Shown: positions 43,981 to 53,888, counted from the stretch's first letter. The stretch: DNA of 64,000 nt from Devosia sp. ZB163 (GCF_028613635.1 NZ_JAQRMY010000002.1:558001-622000), one strand, 5' to 3'. Program-made: numbers and translations. Notes: generated from the letters alone by a model not told the origin.

Positions 43981-45363
43981 ATGGGTTACCTGGGGGCAAT
44001 GCGGGCGGGCGCCCTTGCCATAGCCTTAAGTCTGGTGCCGGCGGCGGCACAGGCGGAGACGCTGAGTTCAGCGCTCACGAGTGCCTACCTGAACAATCCC
44101 GAGATCATGTCGGCATTGCTCAACGTCAAGGCGACGGCCGAGAACATCGCGCTCGCCAAGTCGGCCAAGCTACCTTCGATAGGAGTTTCAGGCACTTTCG
44201 GTGGATCGTGGACGGCGCCGCAGGGCGGTGACGTTTTCACTGCGCTCGGCTCGACTGCTGGGATCAACTACAGCCAGACGCTGTTCGACAACTTCAAGAC
44301 CGAAGCCGATATCGAGCAGGCGCGGGCCGGGACCGAGCTGTCGAAATACGCGCTGCGCAATGTCGAGCAGAACATCCTGTTCTCCGTGGTGCAGGCCTAC
44401 TACGCGGTAATTCGCGATACGCAGCTGGTGCAGCTGCGGCAGGACAACATGGCGTTCTACGATGCGCAGTTGACCTCCGCTGAGGATCGCCTGCGGCTCG
44501 GCGAGGGCACCAAGATCGACGTGTCCCAGGCGCAGACCCGCCAGATCGCGGGCGTCGCGCTCTATCAGTCGGCCATCGCCTCGCTGCAGACGAGCCAGGC
44601 AAGCTACGAGCGCTATGTGGGCCACAAGCCCAGGAACCTGGTTTACGACTTCAACTTCGGCAAATCGCTCCCGACATCGATTGACGCCGGCATCGCCTCG
44701 GCCGAAGACCGTCACCCGGCGCTTCTCGCCGCCCGCGCGGCCATCCGCGTGGCGCAGGCCGGCTCGGACGCCGCCAGCGCCGCGTTCGGTCCTACTCTCA
44801 GCCTGATTGGAAGCATCGAGACGAGCATCGCGTACGCCAGCGAACGAAATCTGCAACCGGCAGGCACGGCTAGCGACCTCACCGGGTCCGCACAGCTTCG
44901 GCTCTCGGTCCCGCTCTATTCGGGAGGCGCGCTCAGTGCCAGCCTGCGCAAGGCCAACATCCAGCAGATCCAGAGCGAAGTCGATGCGCTGGGCGCCTTC
45001 GACACGGTCAAGGAAGCAGTGATCTCCTCGTGGTCGACGCTGCAGAACGCCATCTCGCAGATCCAGTCGGCGGAAGCCGCGGTGGCGTCGGCCGAGCTGG
45101 TCGTCGAAGGCACCATTCAGGAACGCGACGTCGGCCAGAAGACCACCCTCGACGTGCTGAACGCCCAGGCCGAATACTCGACGGCACGCGAGGCGCTGAT
45201 TTCCGCCCGGACGACGCGCATGGTTGCGGCCTTCGCGCTGCTCGCCGCCTCGGGCCGGCTCTCGCCGGACGTGCTGGGCCTCAACATCCCCGTGCACTCG
45301 GCCGATGGCTACATCGCGACGGTCGAGGATGTGTGGCTCGAGCTCAGGGCCCTCGACGAATAA
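43981..45363 (+). CDS. tolC: TolC-family outer-membrane efflux protein
   Basis: A 460-residue outer-membrane channel protein of type I secretion or efflux. The signal peptide (about 1-22) ends in AAAQAE, followed by TLSSALTSAYLNNPEI, the hallmark start of the TolC family. Two similar halves with long helices follow, e.g. LGEGTKIDVSQAQTRQIA and QERDVGQKTTLDVLNAQAEY, which are equivalent positions in the internal repeat. GGAGG lies seven bases before ATG 43981. No partner transporter adjoins it. A clear terminator follows. Confidence 0.88.
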   Translation: MGYLGAMRAGALAIALSLVPAAAQAETLSSALTSAYLNNPEIMSALLNVKATAENIALAKSAKLPSIGVSGTFGGSWTAPQGGDVFTALGSTAGINYSQTLFDNFKTEADIEQARAGTELSKYALRNVEQNILFSVVQAYYAVIRDTQLVQLRQDNMAFYDAQLTSAEDRLRLGEGTKIDVSQAQTRQIAGVALYQSAIASLQTSQASYERYVGHKPRNLVYDFNFGKSLPTSIDAGIASAEDRHPALLAARAAIRVAQAGSDAASAAFGPTLSLIGSIETSIAYASERNLQPAGTASDLTGSAQLRLSVPLYSGGALSASLRKANIQQIQSEVDALGAFDTVKEAVISSWSTLQNAISQIQSAEAAVASAELVVEGTIQERDVGQKTTLDVLNAQAEYSTAREALISARTTRMVAAFALLAASGRLSPDVLGLNIPVHSADGYIATVEDVWLELRALDE

Positions 45364-45427
45364 GCTCTGGACGCGACCCTGGCCTCGATAGACCAGGCGT
45401 TTCGGGCCAAATACTCTCCTCATTGAA

Positions 45428-45459
45428 GCCGCGGCGCGAGTCTCGCGTCGCGGCTTTTT
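45428..45459 (+). terminator. Rho-independent terminator of the tolC-like gene
   Basis: GCCGCGGCGCGA and TCGCGTCGCGGC form a stem with one mismatch and a 3-nt loop, followed by TTTTT, about 65 nt after the stop. Confidence 0.9.
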
Positions 45460-45502
45460 CACGCGGGCGCCGTTGGGGCGGTCCCGCCTTGGGGGAGAAG
45501 TC

Positions 45503-45880
45503 ATGAAGTCACTACCGTTCTGGTTCATTGCCGTCGGCGTACTGCTGGGCTTCGCGGGCATGTTGTGGGGCCTGCAGATGGCCATCACGCAGGATCACAC
45601 GCTGTCGCCGGGCCACGCGCATAACAACCTGGTCGGCTTCGTGCTGATGATCATCTACGGCGTCTACTACAAGCTGGTGCCGGTGGCGGCCGGTAGCCGG
45701 CTGGCGCTGGCTCACTTCATACTGGCGCTCATCGGGGCGCTGACCATGGGCGCCGGGGTGGCCATGGCGACTTCGGGGCAGGGCGAGTGGCTGGCCCAGA
45801 TCGCGTCCATCGCCACGATCCTGGGCATGGCGGTCTTCGTCTACACCGTCTTCCGCAACCGCGCGGCGCTGACGGTGTAG
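45503..45880 (+). CDS. Small membrane protein, oxidase subunit I-like
   Basis: A 125-residue protein with four predicted membrane helices (about 5-25, 40-60, 70-90, 98-118). The motif SPGHAHNNLVGF at about 35-46 with two histidines recalls small proteins annotated as cytochrome oxidase subunit I-like, which would be short relatives of heme-copper oxidases. It is too small to be an oxidase by itself. GGGGGAGAAG lies before ATG 45503. Function unknown. Confidence 0.65.
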   Translation: MKSLPFWFIAVGVLLGFAGMLWGLQMAITQDHTLSPGHAHNNLVGFVLMIIYGVYYKLVPVAAGSRLALAHFILALIGALTMGAGVAMATSGQGEWLAQIASIATILGMAVFVYTVFRNRAALTV

Positions 45881-45897
45881 TCAAGCAGCAACGTCAA

Positions 45898-45929
45898 CGT
45901 CTTCCCCCGGATTTCCCTGGGGGAAGACG
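45898..45929. terminator. Strong hairpin after the membrane protein gene
   Basis: CGTCTTCCCCC and GGGGGAAGACG form a perfect 11-bp stem with a 10-nt loop, 18 nt after the stop. There is no T-run, so factor-independent termination is uncertain. Confidence 0.55.
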
Positions 45930-46057
45930 GCAGCGCGAATTTACCTCCGATTCACAAACTGCGAGCGCTTGGACTAGATTGGTCGAAGCCGATTCGGTCT
46001 TTTCGTCGAATCCGGCCAATCAGCGGCCGCGTATCTGGCGGGTAATGTGAGGCAGTG

Positions 46058-46759
46058 ATGAACAAGCCGGCGCCCAAAGAGCCTTCGATGGACGAGATCC
46101 TCTCGTCGATCCGGCAGATCATTGCCGACGACGATGCGGGGGCCGCGCCAAAGAAGCCGGCGGCGGCCACGCCTGCTCCGGCGCCTGCCCGCAGCTTCAT
46201 GCCGCAGCCCGCCCCGCTGCGCCCGTCCCAGCCGGAACCCGAGCCAGAGCCCGAGCCGCTGGCGCTTTCGCCCGAGCAGATCCTGCGCGACACCGCGGCG
46301 GAAGACAGCGCCAAGCCGGGCCTCAGCTATTCCGAGCTCCTCGGCTCGGCACCTGCTACCGATTTCGATGCGGCCTCGCTCATCGATCCGGACGATATCG
46401 CGTTCGACGTGGAGCCTGAGCCCGAGGCCGTCCCGGTGTTCTCACCGCCGCCGCGCGCCGCCGCCCCCGCTTTTGAACGGCCGGCGCCGCGCCCCGTGGC
46501 GCAGGCGGCTCCGATGCCCGATCCGATGCTGTCGGCCGATATCGCCGAGGAACTGCTTGAGCCGGCCACACAATCGGCCGTGCAGAGCACCTTCGCCAAG
46601 CTGTCGGGCATGCAGAGCATCGGCACGGGCATCACGCTCGAGGACATGATGCGTGAGATGCTCCGGCCCATGCTGAAGGAATGGCTGGACGAGAACCTGC
46701 CCGCCGTCGTCGAGCGCATGGTGGAAAAGGAAATCTCGCGGGTATCGCGCGGGAAGTAG
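46058..46759 (+). CDS. popZ: Cell-pole organising protein PopZ (DUF2497)
   Basis: A 233-residue acidic protein. The N-terminal helix EPSMDEILSSIRQIIADD is the PopZ hallmark, then a long Pro/Glu/Ala-rich disordered part (about 30-165), and a conserved C-terminal oligomerisation region ending LEDMMREMLRPMLKEWLDENLP and VERMVEKEISRVSRG. PopZ forms polar condensates that anchor ParB-parS and other factors in Caulobacter. It lies directly upstream of valS, as in other alphaproteobacteria. GTG 46055 could be used instead of ATG 46058. Confidence 0.9.
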   Translation: MNKPAPKEPSMDEILSSIRQIIADDDAGAAPKKPAAATPAPAPARSFMPQPAPLRPSQPEPEPEPEPLALSPEQILRDTAAEDSAKPGLSYSELLGSAPATDFDAASLIDPDDIAFDVEPEPEAVPVFSPPPRAAAPAFERPAPRPVAQAAPMPDPMLSADIAEELLEPATQSAVQSTFAKLSGMQSIGTGITLEDMMREMLRPMLKEWLDENLPAVVERMVEKEISRVSRGK

Positions 46760-47010
46760 GGGCGCTGACCGGACAGTGCTCCGGTGCGTTTCCGGTCGCG
46801 ATCGAGATGACATGGATGGGATCCGCAGGTCTTTGGCGTTCCCGCTGTGCCGGTCCGCCTCGGCGCTCAGCCTTGCCTGCCGCAGGCAGGCTCCCCACAT
46901 CGGCGTGTTGACTTTCGCCACCCGCCTTTGCTTTAGCACTAATTGTCGAATTCTGGCTCGCCCGGCGCCTCTGGCGCGGACTGGTGGGCCGTTGCCGTTG
47001 GAAACCACCG

Positions 47011-49857
47011 ATGCTTGAGAAGAACTACGAACCGGCCTCTGTCGAGACCCGTATCTACGAAGAGTGGCAGGAGGCTGGTGCGTTCAAGGCCGGGGCAGGG
47101 GCCAAGCCCGGCGCGGAGACCTTCTCCATCGTCATTCCGCCGCCCAACGTCACGGGCTCGCTCCATATCGGGCACGCGCTCAACAACACGATCCAGGACA
47201 TCCTGATCCGCTTCGAGCGCATGCGCGGCAAGGACGTGCTGTGGCAGCCCGGCACCGACCACGCCGGCATCGCCACCCAGATGATCGTCGAGCGCCAGCT
47301 GATGCAGCGCCAGGAACCGTCCCGCCGCGAGATGGGGCGCGAGAAGTTCCTCGAGCGCGTGTGGGAATGGAAGGCCGAATCCGGCGGCACGATCCTCAAC
47401 CAGCTGAAGCGCCTGGGCGCATCGGCCGATTGGTCGCGCGAGCGCTTCACCATGGACGAGGGCCTTTCCGAGGCCGTCCGCAAGGTGTTCGTGACGCTTT
47501 ACGAGAAGGGCCTCATCTATCGCGCGAAGCGCCTGGTTAACTGGCACCCCGGCCTCGAGACCGCGATCTCCGACCTCGAGGTCGAGAACATCGAGACCAA
47601 CGGCAAGATGTGGCACCTGCGCTACCCCATCGAGGGCAGCGAGGAAACCATCACCGTCGCCACCACGCGTCCGGAGACCATGCTGGGCGACGTCGCCGTC
47701 GCCGTGCACCCGGAGGACGAGCGCTACAAGCACCTCATCGGCAAGCACGTCATCCTGCCGCTCGTCGGCCGGCGCATCCCCATCATCGGTGACGAGTATG
47801 CCGATCCCGAGCTCGGCTCGGGCGCTGTGAAGATCACCCCGGCGCACGACTTCAACGACTTCGAGGTCGGCCAGCGCCACGGGCTCAAGCCCATCAACAT
47901 CTTCACCACGACGGCCAAGCTGAACAATTCCGTCCCCGAGGCCTATCGCGGGCTCGACCGGTTCGACGCGCGCACCAGGATCGTCGCCGAGCTCGAGGAA
48001 TCGGGCGTGCTCGTCTGGGTGGACGAGAAGAAGATCATGGTCCCCTACGACGAGAAGTCGAAGCAGATCGTGATCGAGCCGTTCCTGACGGACCAGTGGT
48101 TCGTGAAGGCCGAGGTGCTGGCCGAGCCGGCGCTCGCCTCGGTGAAGGAGGGCCGGACCAAGTTCGTGCCCAGGCAGTACGAGAACACCTATTACGCCTG
48201 GATGGAGAACATCAAACCCTGGTGCATCTCGCGCCAGCTGTGGTGGGGCCATCAGATTCCGGCCTGGTACGGTCCCCGGCTGAGCACCGATCCCGACTTC
48301 AACAATCGCGAGGCGGGGCCGAAGTGCTTCGTCGCCGACAGCGAGGCGGACGCGGTCAAGCTCGCGCAAGCCTACTACGGCAGCCGCAAGATCGAGGTCT
48401 ACGCCGGTGGCGCCACTGCGCCCGACTATGCCAAGGCGTTCAATGGCTTCGAAGCCACGCAGCGCGACCGGCTCAATGCCGACACCTGGAACGCGCGCAA
48501 GCACAAGGACCCGTTCGCCGAGCTCAGTGACAGCAAGGTGCCGCTGCACCGCGACGAAGACGTGCTCGACACGTGGTTCTCGTCGGCGCTGTGGCCGTTC
48601 TCGACCATGGGCTGGCCGAACCAGACCCCCGAGCTGGCCAAGTACTATCCGACCGATGTGCTGGTCACCGGCTTCGACATCATCTTCTTCTGGGTTGCCC
48701 GCATGATGATGATGGGGCTCGAGTTCACCGGCACCGAGCCCTTCCACACCGTCTACATGCACGCCCTGGTCCGCGACGAGAAGGGCCAGAAGATGAGCAA
48801 GACCAAGGGGAACGTCATCGACCCCCTGAACCTCATCGACGAGTACGGCGCCGACGCCACGCGCTTCACGCTGGCCGCCATGGCCGCGCAGGGCCGCGAC
48901 ATGCGCCTCGCCATTGCGCGTGTCGAGGGCTACCGGAATTTCGTGACCAAGCTCTGGAACGCTGCGCGCTTCCTCGAGATGAACGGCTGCGTCCGCGTCG
49001 AGGCCTATGACCCGCGCGCCAACACGCTGGCGCTCAACCGCTGGATCGTGGGCTCGACCGCCCGTGCCGCCGCGGCTATCACGGCAGCCATCACGGACTA
49101 CAAGTTCAACGAAGCCGCCAACGCGGCCTACGACTTCGTCTGGGGCACGTTCTGCGACTGGTACATCGAGCTGGCCAAGCCCGTGTTCACCGGGGAGGAC
49201 CAGGGGGCCAAGGCCGAGACACAGGCGACAGCGGCATTCGTGCTCGACCAGATCCTGAAGCTCTTGCACCCGTTCATGCCCTTCGTCACCGAGGAGCTGT
49301 GGGCCGAGACCGGCAAGGCGGGCCCGGCGCGCGAGAAGCTGCTGATCATCTCCGAGTGGCCCGAGCTGGCCGGCCTCGAGGATGTCGATGCGCAGGCCGA
49401 GCTCGATTGGCTGGTGGCGCTGATCTCCGGCATCCGCTCGGTGCGCCAGGAGATGAACGTTCCGGCCGGCGCCAAGATCAAGCTGCTGGTGGTCGGGGCA
49501 GGGGAGGAGACCGGCACCCGCGTCGAGGCCAACCTGAGCGCGCTGACCCGTCTCGCCCGCCTCGAGGGCGTCGACTACACCTCGGACGTGCCGCGCGACT
49601 CGGCCCAACTGATCCTCAGCGAGGCGACCTTCGTGCTGCCGCTCGCCGGCGTCATCGATCTCGATGCCGAGCGTGGCAGGCTGAAGCGCGACATTGCCAA
49701 GGAACAGTCCGAGATCGACAAGATCGACAAGAAGCTCGGCAACGAGCAGTTCCTTGCCAAGGCCGCCGAAGAGGTGATCGAGGAGCAGCGGACGCGCCGT
49801 GCCGAAGCCGAGGACAAGGTCAAGCGCCTCACCGAAGCGCTCTCGCGCCTGAGCTAA
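47011..49857 (+). CDS. valS: Valyl-tRNA synthetase
   Basis: A 948-residue class I aminoacyl-tRNA synthetase. HIGH motif LHIGH at 51-55 inside PPNVTGSLHIGHALN, the editing domain in the middle with TTRPETMLGDVAVAVHP, and KMSKT at 594-598 in GQKMSKTKGNVIDP. The C-terminal 70 residues are a coiled coil (LKRDIAKEQSEIDKIDKKL), as usual for ValRS. ATG 47011 gives the standard N-terminus LEKNYEPASVE. The frame upstream has no homology. Confidence 0.97.
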   Translation: MLEKNYEPASVETRIYEEWQEAGAFKAGAGAKPGAETFSIVIPPPNVTGSLHIGHALNNTIQDILIRFERMRGKDVLWQPGTDHAGIATQMIVERQLMQRQEPSRREMGREKFLERVWEWKAESGGTILNQLKRLGASADWSRERFTMDEGLSEAVRKVFVTLYEKGLIYRAKRLVNWHPGLETAISDLEVENIETNGKMWHLRYPIEGSEETITVATTRPETMLGDVAVAVHPEDERYKHLIGKHVILPLVGRRIPIIGDEYADPELGSGAVKITPAHDFNDFEVGQRHGLKPINIFTTTAKLNNSVPEAYRGLDRFDARTRIVAELEESGVLVWVDEKKIMVPYDEKSKQIVIEPFLTDQWFVKAEVLAEPALASVKEGRTKFVPRQYENTYYAWMENIKPWCISRQLWWGHQIPAWYGPRLSTDPDFNNREAGPKCFVADSEADAVKLAQAYYGSRKIEVYAGGATAPDYAKAFNGFEATQRDRLNADTWNARKHKDPFAELSDSKVPLHRDEDVLDTWFSSALWPFSTMGWPNQTPELAKYYPTDVLVTGFDIIFFWVARMMMMGLEFTGTEPFHTVYMHALVRDEKGQKMSKTKGNVIDPLNLIDEYGADATRFTLAAMAAQGRDMRLAIARVEGYRNFVTKLWNAARFLEMNGCVRVEAYDPRANTLALNRWIVGSTARAAAAITAAITDYKFNEAANAAYDFVWGTFCDWYIELAKPVFTGEDQGAKAETQATAAFVLDQILKLLHPFMPFVTEELWAETGKAGPAREKLLIISEWPELAGLEDVDAQAELDWLVALISGIRSVRQEMNVPAGAKIKLLVVGAGEETGTRVEANLSALTRLARLEGVDYTSDVPRDSAQLILSEATFVLPLAGVIDLDAERGRLKRDIAKEQSEIDKIDKKLGNEQFLAKAAEEVIEEQRTRRAEAEDKVKRLTEALSRLS

Positions 49858-49871
49858 AGGGAAAATCTACC

Positions 49872-50832
49872 ATGCCGGCCAGCAGTCAGCGTCCGCCGGT
49901 GAAGGATTGGCTGACCATCGTGCAGTTCGATGGTCGCGGCGGCGTTCGTCAGCTCGAGGAGGCCGAGGAGGCCGACTTCGTCACGTTGCAGCGTGGCTTC
50001 GCGCTCATTTCCGGTAACGCGCGCGCGCCTGAGTTCAAGGTCTGGCTCAAGAAGCAGGTCGGCGATTTCGTCGCCGATCTGATCACCCTGCCGACGACGC
50101 GGACGCGCTGCACCATTCTCGATGACCGGGCGCTGGTGGTGCTTCGTGTCGCCCGCCCGGGGGCCGAGCCGGAGGATGTCGGTCGCCAGCTCCTCAGCAT
50201 GTGGATCGAGAAGGGGCGGGTAATCATCGCCTCTGAACTCAACATCATCGAGCTGCTCGGCATTTCAGCCTGGCAGCAGACCCATCACGCACCGGTATCG
50301 CCAGCCGACCTCGTCGCCCGCCTCGCGCTGCGCGCTGCCGACCGCATCGAACCGCTCATCGAGCGGCTGGGAAACAGCCTCGATACGGTCGAGGAAGAGC
50401 TGATCGTCAGCCGCAACCACGGCTCGCGCAACCGGCTGGCCCAGCTGCGCCGTACGCTGATCAACATGCGCCGGCTGATCTGGCCGCAGCGGGATGCGCT
50501 CACGACGCTGGAAATCGAGGACCTGTCCTTGGGAGGCGGCCTCGCGCACGGCCCGCCTGGGCGACGAGATGCAGACGCTCTCCGAGCGCGCCGTGCTGGT
50601 CCATGAACAGCTGCTGGACACCCGCGCCGAGCAGATGAACCGCAACATGCTGGTGCTCGCGGCGGCCACCGTGGTGCTGATGCCGCTGACCGTCATCAGC
50701 GGCCTTCTCGGCATGAACGTCGCGGGCATTCCCTTCCACGACAGCCCCTACGCGTTCTGGATCGTGACGCTCGCGCTGGCTGTCCTTGGCGGGGCCATCT
50801 ACCTCTTCATGCGCCGCCAAAAGTGGATGTAA
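49872..50832 (+). pseudogene. CorA/ZntB-type metal transporter, frameshifted
   Basis: The coding sequence of a CorA/ZntB divalent-cation channel of about 320 residues, interrupted by a single-base shift. The N-terminal cytoplasmic part (MPASSQRPPVKDWLTIVQF to EIEDLS) is in one frame. After about 50530 the reading passes to the next frame, WEAASRTARLGDEMQTLSER, and continues to two membrane helices with the GMN selectivity motif (LLGMN). Dropping one base from CCTT at 50527-50530 restores a continuous frame to the TAA at 50832. It could be a true mutation, a read error or a rare programmed shift. Confidence 0.85.
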
Positions 50833-50857
50833 CGGGCTGAGGATTTCAGGCCCGTTT
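50831..50857 (+). terminator. Weak terminator after the CorA/ZntB gene
   Basis: AACGGGC and GCCCGTT form a 7-bp stem around a 12-nt loop, followed by a short T stretch, overlapping the stop codon region. Confidence 0.45.
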
Positions 50858-51166
50858 GCTGGTCCGGCGAGGCCCCGGCGGCCCCTATGCTGAACGCCCT
50901 CTGAATTCCTCGTGACGTTTTTGCAACAGCAAGTTTGAATCCCGTTTGCCTCTAGTTGCGATCAACGTTTTGCTGAAGAACCCCGCCACATTCTGACCCT
51001 AAAAGAAGACGAGGACAGGGGGCGGTCAGGTCGCAACTGGACGGAACCATTTCAGGTGCCGTGCCACGCCAAAAGCGTCTTTCCCGGATCTTGTGCCCCG
51101 TCGGGCCTGAGTCACGACGCCTCTACAGGCGCCGCGGGCTTTGGGTCGGACACGCAGGTAAGAAGA
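50858..51166. promoter_or_regulatory. Upstream region of ilvD
   Basis: About 310 bp without a gene, AT-richer at 50915-50995. It should hold the ilvD promoter. I looked for a leader peptide with branched-chain codons and an attenuator and found neither. Confidence 0.35.
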
Positions 51167-52891
51167 ATGGCATCGAACTACGTCGATAAGTCGCGCCTTC
51201 CTTCGAGGCATGTGACCGAGGGCCCGGAACGGGCTCCCCATCGGTCGTACCTCTATGCGATGGGCCTGACGAGCGAGCAGATCCACCAGCCGCTGGTGGG
51301 TGTTGCGACGGCGTGGAACGAAGCTGCCCCCTGCAACATCTCGCTGGCCCGCCAGGCGCAGGCCGTGAAGAAGGGCGTTGCCGCCAATCGCGGCACCCCG
51401 CGCGAGTTCACCACCATCACCGTGACCGACGGCATCGCCATGGGCCATGCCGGCATGAAGTCCTCGCTGGCATCGCGCGACGTGATCGCCGATTCGGTCG
51501 AGCTCACCATGCGTGGCCACTCGTATGACGCGCTGGTTGCCATGGCCGGCTGCGACAAGTCGCTGCCGGGCATGATGATGGCGATGATCCGCCTCAACGT
51601 GCCGTCGATCTTCATCTATGGCGGCTCGATCCTCCCGGGCCGCTTCCGTGGTCGCGATGTCGTGGTCCAGGACCTGTTCGAGGCTGTCGGCCTCCATTCG
51701 GTCGGCAAGATGGACGACGAGACCCTCGACGAGCTCGAACGCGTTGCCTGTCCGACGGCCGGCTCGTGCGGCGGCCAGTACACTGCCAACACCATGGCCA
51801 TGGTCGCCGAGGCGATCGGGCTGGCGCTGCCTTACAGCTGTGGCGCTCCGGCCCCCTACGAAATCCGTGACGCGCTCTGCGCCGCCGCCGGCGAGCAGGT
51901 GATGGAACTGCTCAAGGTGCAGCTCCGCCCGCGCGATATCGCCACCCGCAGGGCGTTCGAGAACGCCGCCATGACCGTCGCCGCCACGGGCGGCTCGACC
52001 AATGCCGCACTGCATCTGCCGGCGATGGCGCATGAAGCCGGGATCGACTTCGACCTGTTCGACGTCGGTGAGATCTTCAAGAAGACCCCCTATATCGGCA
52101 ACCTCAAGCCGGGCGGGCAGTACGTCGCCAAGGACCTGTTCGAAGCCGGCGGCATCCCGCTGGTGATGAAGGCGCTGCTCGACGGCGGATACCTGCACGG
52201 CGACTGCATGACAGTCACCGGCAAGACCGTGGCCGAGAACCTCGCCAACGTGAAGTTCAACACCGAGCAGGACGTGATCCGCTCGACGTCCAACCCGATC
52301 TCGCCGACCGGCGGCGTGGTGTCCCTCAGGGGTAACCTCGCGCCGGACGGGGCGATCGTGAAGGTGGCCGGGCTGAAGACCCTGCGCTTCGTCGGTCCGG
52401 CGCGCGTCTTCGACAATGAAGAGGCGTGCTTCGAGGCCGTCGAGAAGCGCACCTACAAGGAAGGCGACGTGCTCGTCATCCGCTACGAGGGTCCCAAGGG
52501 CGGCCCGGGCATGCGCGAGATGCTGTCGACGACGGCGGCGCTCTACGGCCAGGGCATGGGCGACAAGGTTGCGCTCATCACCGACGGCCGCTTCTCGGGC
52601 GCCACGCGCGGCTTCTGCATCGGCCATGTCGGCCCGGAGGCAGCCATCGGCGGCCCCATCGCCCTCATCGAGGACGGCGACATCATTACGCTCGACGCGA
52701 CGACCGGAGAGATTTCCGTCGACGTGTCCGACGACGAGCTTGCCCAGCGCAAGGCCAAGTGGGCCCCGCGCGAAACCGAGTATGGCTCGGGCGCCATCTG
52801 GAAGTATGCCCAACTGGTGGGGCCGGCACGCTATGGCGCGCTGACCAACCCAGGTGCAAAGGGCGAGAAGGAGCAGTATGCGGACATTTAG
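51167..52891 (+). CDS. ilvD: Dihydroxy-acid dehydratase
   Basis: A 574-residue iron-sulfur dehydratase of valine, leucine and isoleucine synthesis. Cluster cysteines are C56 (APCNIS), C129 (GCDKSLPGMMM) and the CPTAGSCGGQYTANTMA block near 195-210. The C-terminal part has TDGRFSGATRGFCIGHVGPEAA. The length is of the 570-residue class. It ends 14 bases inside the ExoR-like gene. Confidence 0.94.
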   Translation: MASNYVDKSRLPSRHVTEGPERAPHRSYLYAMGLTSEQIHQPLVGVATAWNEAAPCNISLARQAQAVKKGVAANRGTPREFTTITVTDGIAMGHAGMKSSLASRDVIADSVELTMRGHSYDALVAMAGCDKSLPGMMMAMIRLNVPSIFIYGGSILPGRFRGRDVVVQDLFEAVGLHSVGKMDDETLDELERVACPTAGSCGGQYTANTMAMVAEAIGLALPYSCGAPAPYEIRDALCAAAGEQVMELLKVQLRPRDIATRRAFENAAMTVAATGGSTNAALHLPAMAHEAGIDFDLFDVGEIFKKTPYIGNLKPGGQYVAKDLFEAGGIPLVMKALLDGGYLHGDCMTVTGKTVAENLANVKFNTEQDVIRSTSNPISPTGGVVSLRGNLAPDGAIVKVAGLKTLRFVGPARVFDNEEACFEAVEKRTYKEGDVLVIRYEGPKGGPGMREMLSTTAALYGQGMGDKVALITDGRFSGATRGFCIGHVGPEAAIGGPIALIEDGDIITLDATTGEISVDVSDDELAQRKAKWAPRETEYGSGAIWKYAQLVGPARYGALTNPGAKGEKEQYADI

Positions 52892-53726
52892 GGCTGGAGC
52901 CCTTGTTTCCGTTGCAGTGGGTTTTGTGCTCGCCATGGCGACTGCAAGCGGACCTGCTGCCGCACAGGTGAGCGGCGTCCTGCCGTCCCTGCCGGCCGCG
53001 CCGGAAACGGCCGCCGACGCTGCACTAGCAATGGCCAACCAGCTCGATGGTGCCGGTGGCGGCATCTCGAGCAAGGACCTGATCGCTGCGCTCGAGGATG
53101 CGGCGCTGGCCGGCCAGCCGATGGCGCTGTTCCAGCTAGGTCTCATGTACGAGACCGGCGAAGGCGTCGGCAAGGATCCGGTCAAGGCTTTCGGCTACTT
53201 CAGCCAGATCGCCGACGAGCATGCCGACACGGCCCCCAGGGGCGTCGAGGCCGACATCGTCGCGCAGTCGTTCCTCAAGGTCGGCGAGTACTACCGCACC
53301 GGCCTTCCGGAGGCCGGCATCCCGAAGAACGAGGCCTACTCGAACAAGCTGATCATGCACGCGGCGTCCTACTTCGGCGATGCCGACGCGCAGTACAAGG
53401 TTGGCGAACTCTATCTCGATGATGCCGAACTCGGCGCCAACCCGCTCCAGAGCGCGCGCTGGCTCAACCTCGCGGCCCGCAAGGGGCATGCAGGGGCCCA
53501 GGCCAAGCTCGGCAGCATGCTCTTCAATGGCGAGGGCATCGATGGGGACAAGGTCGAGGGCCTGATGTGGCTCACCGTTGCCTCGCGCCGCTCCGCCGGC
53601 ACGATCGACGAGAGCTGGATCGGCGACCTGCTCAACAACGCCATGTCCGTGGCATCGCCCGAGCAGCGCAAGCGTGCCGTTGAACTGGCCGATTCGCTCG
53701 GCGCCCGGTTCGGCGGCCAGCACTAG
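52878..53726 (+). CDS. exoR: ExoR-like Sel1-repeat periplasmic regulator
   Basis: A 282-residue secreted protein (signal peptide about 1-29, GPAAAQ) with Sel1-like repeats: DAALAGQPMALFQLGLMYETGEGV, SYFGDADAQYKVGELYLDD, LAARKGHAGAQAKLGSMLFNGEGI. Length and layout match ExoR of rhizobia, which restrains the ExoS-ChvI system and exopolysaccharide production from the periplasm. Other Sel1 proteins look alike, so this is tentative. The start overlaps ilvD by 14 bases after GAGAAGGAG. Its presence is notable given the polysaccharide locus at 17-34 kb. Confidence 0.6.
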   Translation: MRTFRAGALVSVAVGFVLAMATASGPAAAQVSGVLPSLPAAPETAADAALAMANQLDGAGGGISSKDLIAALEDAALAGQPMALFQLGLMYETGEGVGKDPVKAFGYFSQIADEHADTAPRGVEADIVAQSFLKVGEYYRTGLPEAGIPKNEAYSNKLIMHAASYFGDADAQYKVGELYLDDAELGANPLQSARWLNLAARKGHAGAQAKLGSMLFNGEGIDGDKVEGLMWLTVASRRSAGTIDESWIGDLLNNAMSVASPEQRKRAVELADSLGARFGGQH

Positions 53727-53852
53727 CCTGCTACCTTCGAGGTGGCTGATGGTGTCGTCGGGCTTGGCTCGGCGAAGAGCCGTCGCGCGTTGGCGCGGCG
53801 TAGGGACCAAGCCAGGCTGATCCACCCGAACTGTGAAACGACCCTAGCCAAT

Positions 53853-53879
53853 GTCGTGCCGGCCTGTCACCGGCACGAC
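53853..53879. terminator. Hairpin between convergent exoR-like gene and parC
   Basis: GTCGTGCCGG and CCGGCACGAC form a perfect 10-bp stem with a 7-nt loop in the 162-bp gap between the two convergent genes. Probably a shared transcription end. Confidence 0.6.
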
Positions 53880-53888
53880 TGAGAGGTT

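Noticed and set aside
46939-49608. An 889-codon open frame on the minus strand
   Set aside because: It lies wholly antisense to valS, whose HIGH and KMSKS motifs are certain. Its composition (Arg, Asp, Gly, His rich) is that of a high-GC shadow frame.
51026-53185. A 719-codon minus-strand frame
   Set aside because: It is antisense to ilvD and the start of the ExoR-like gene and shows no motif.
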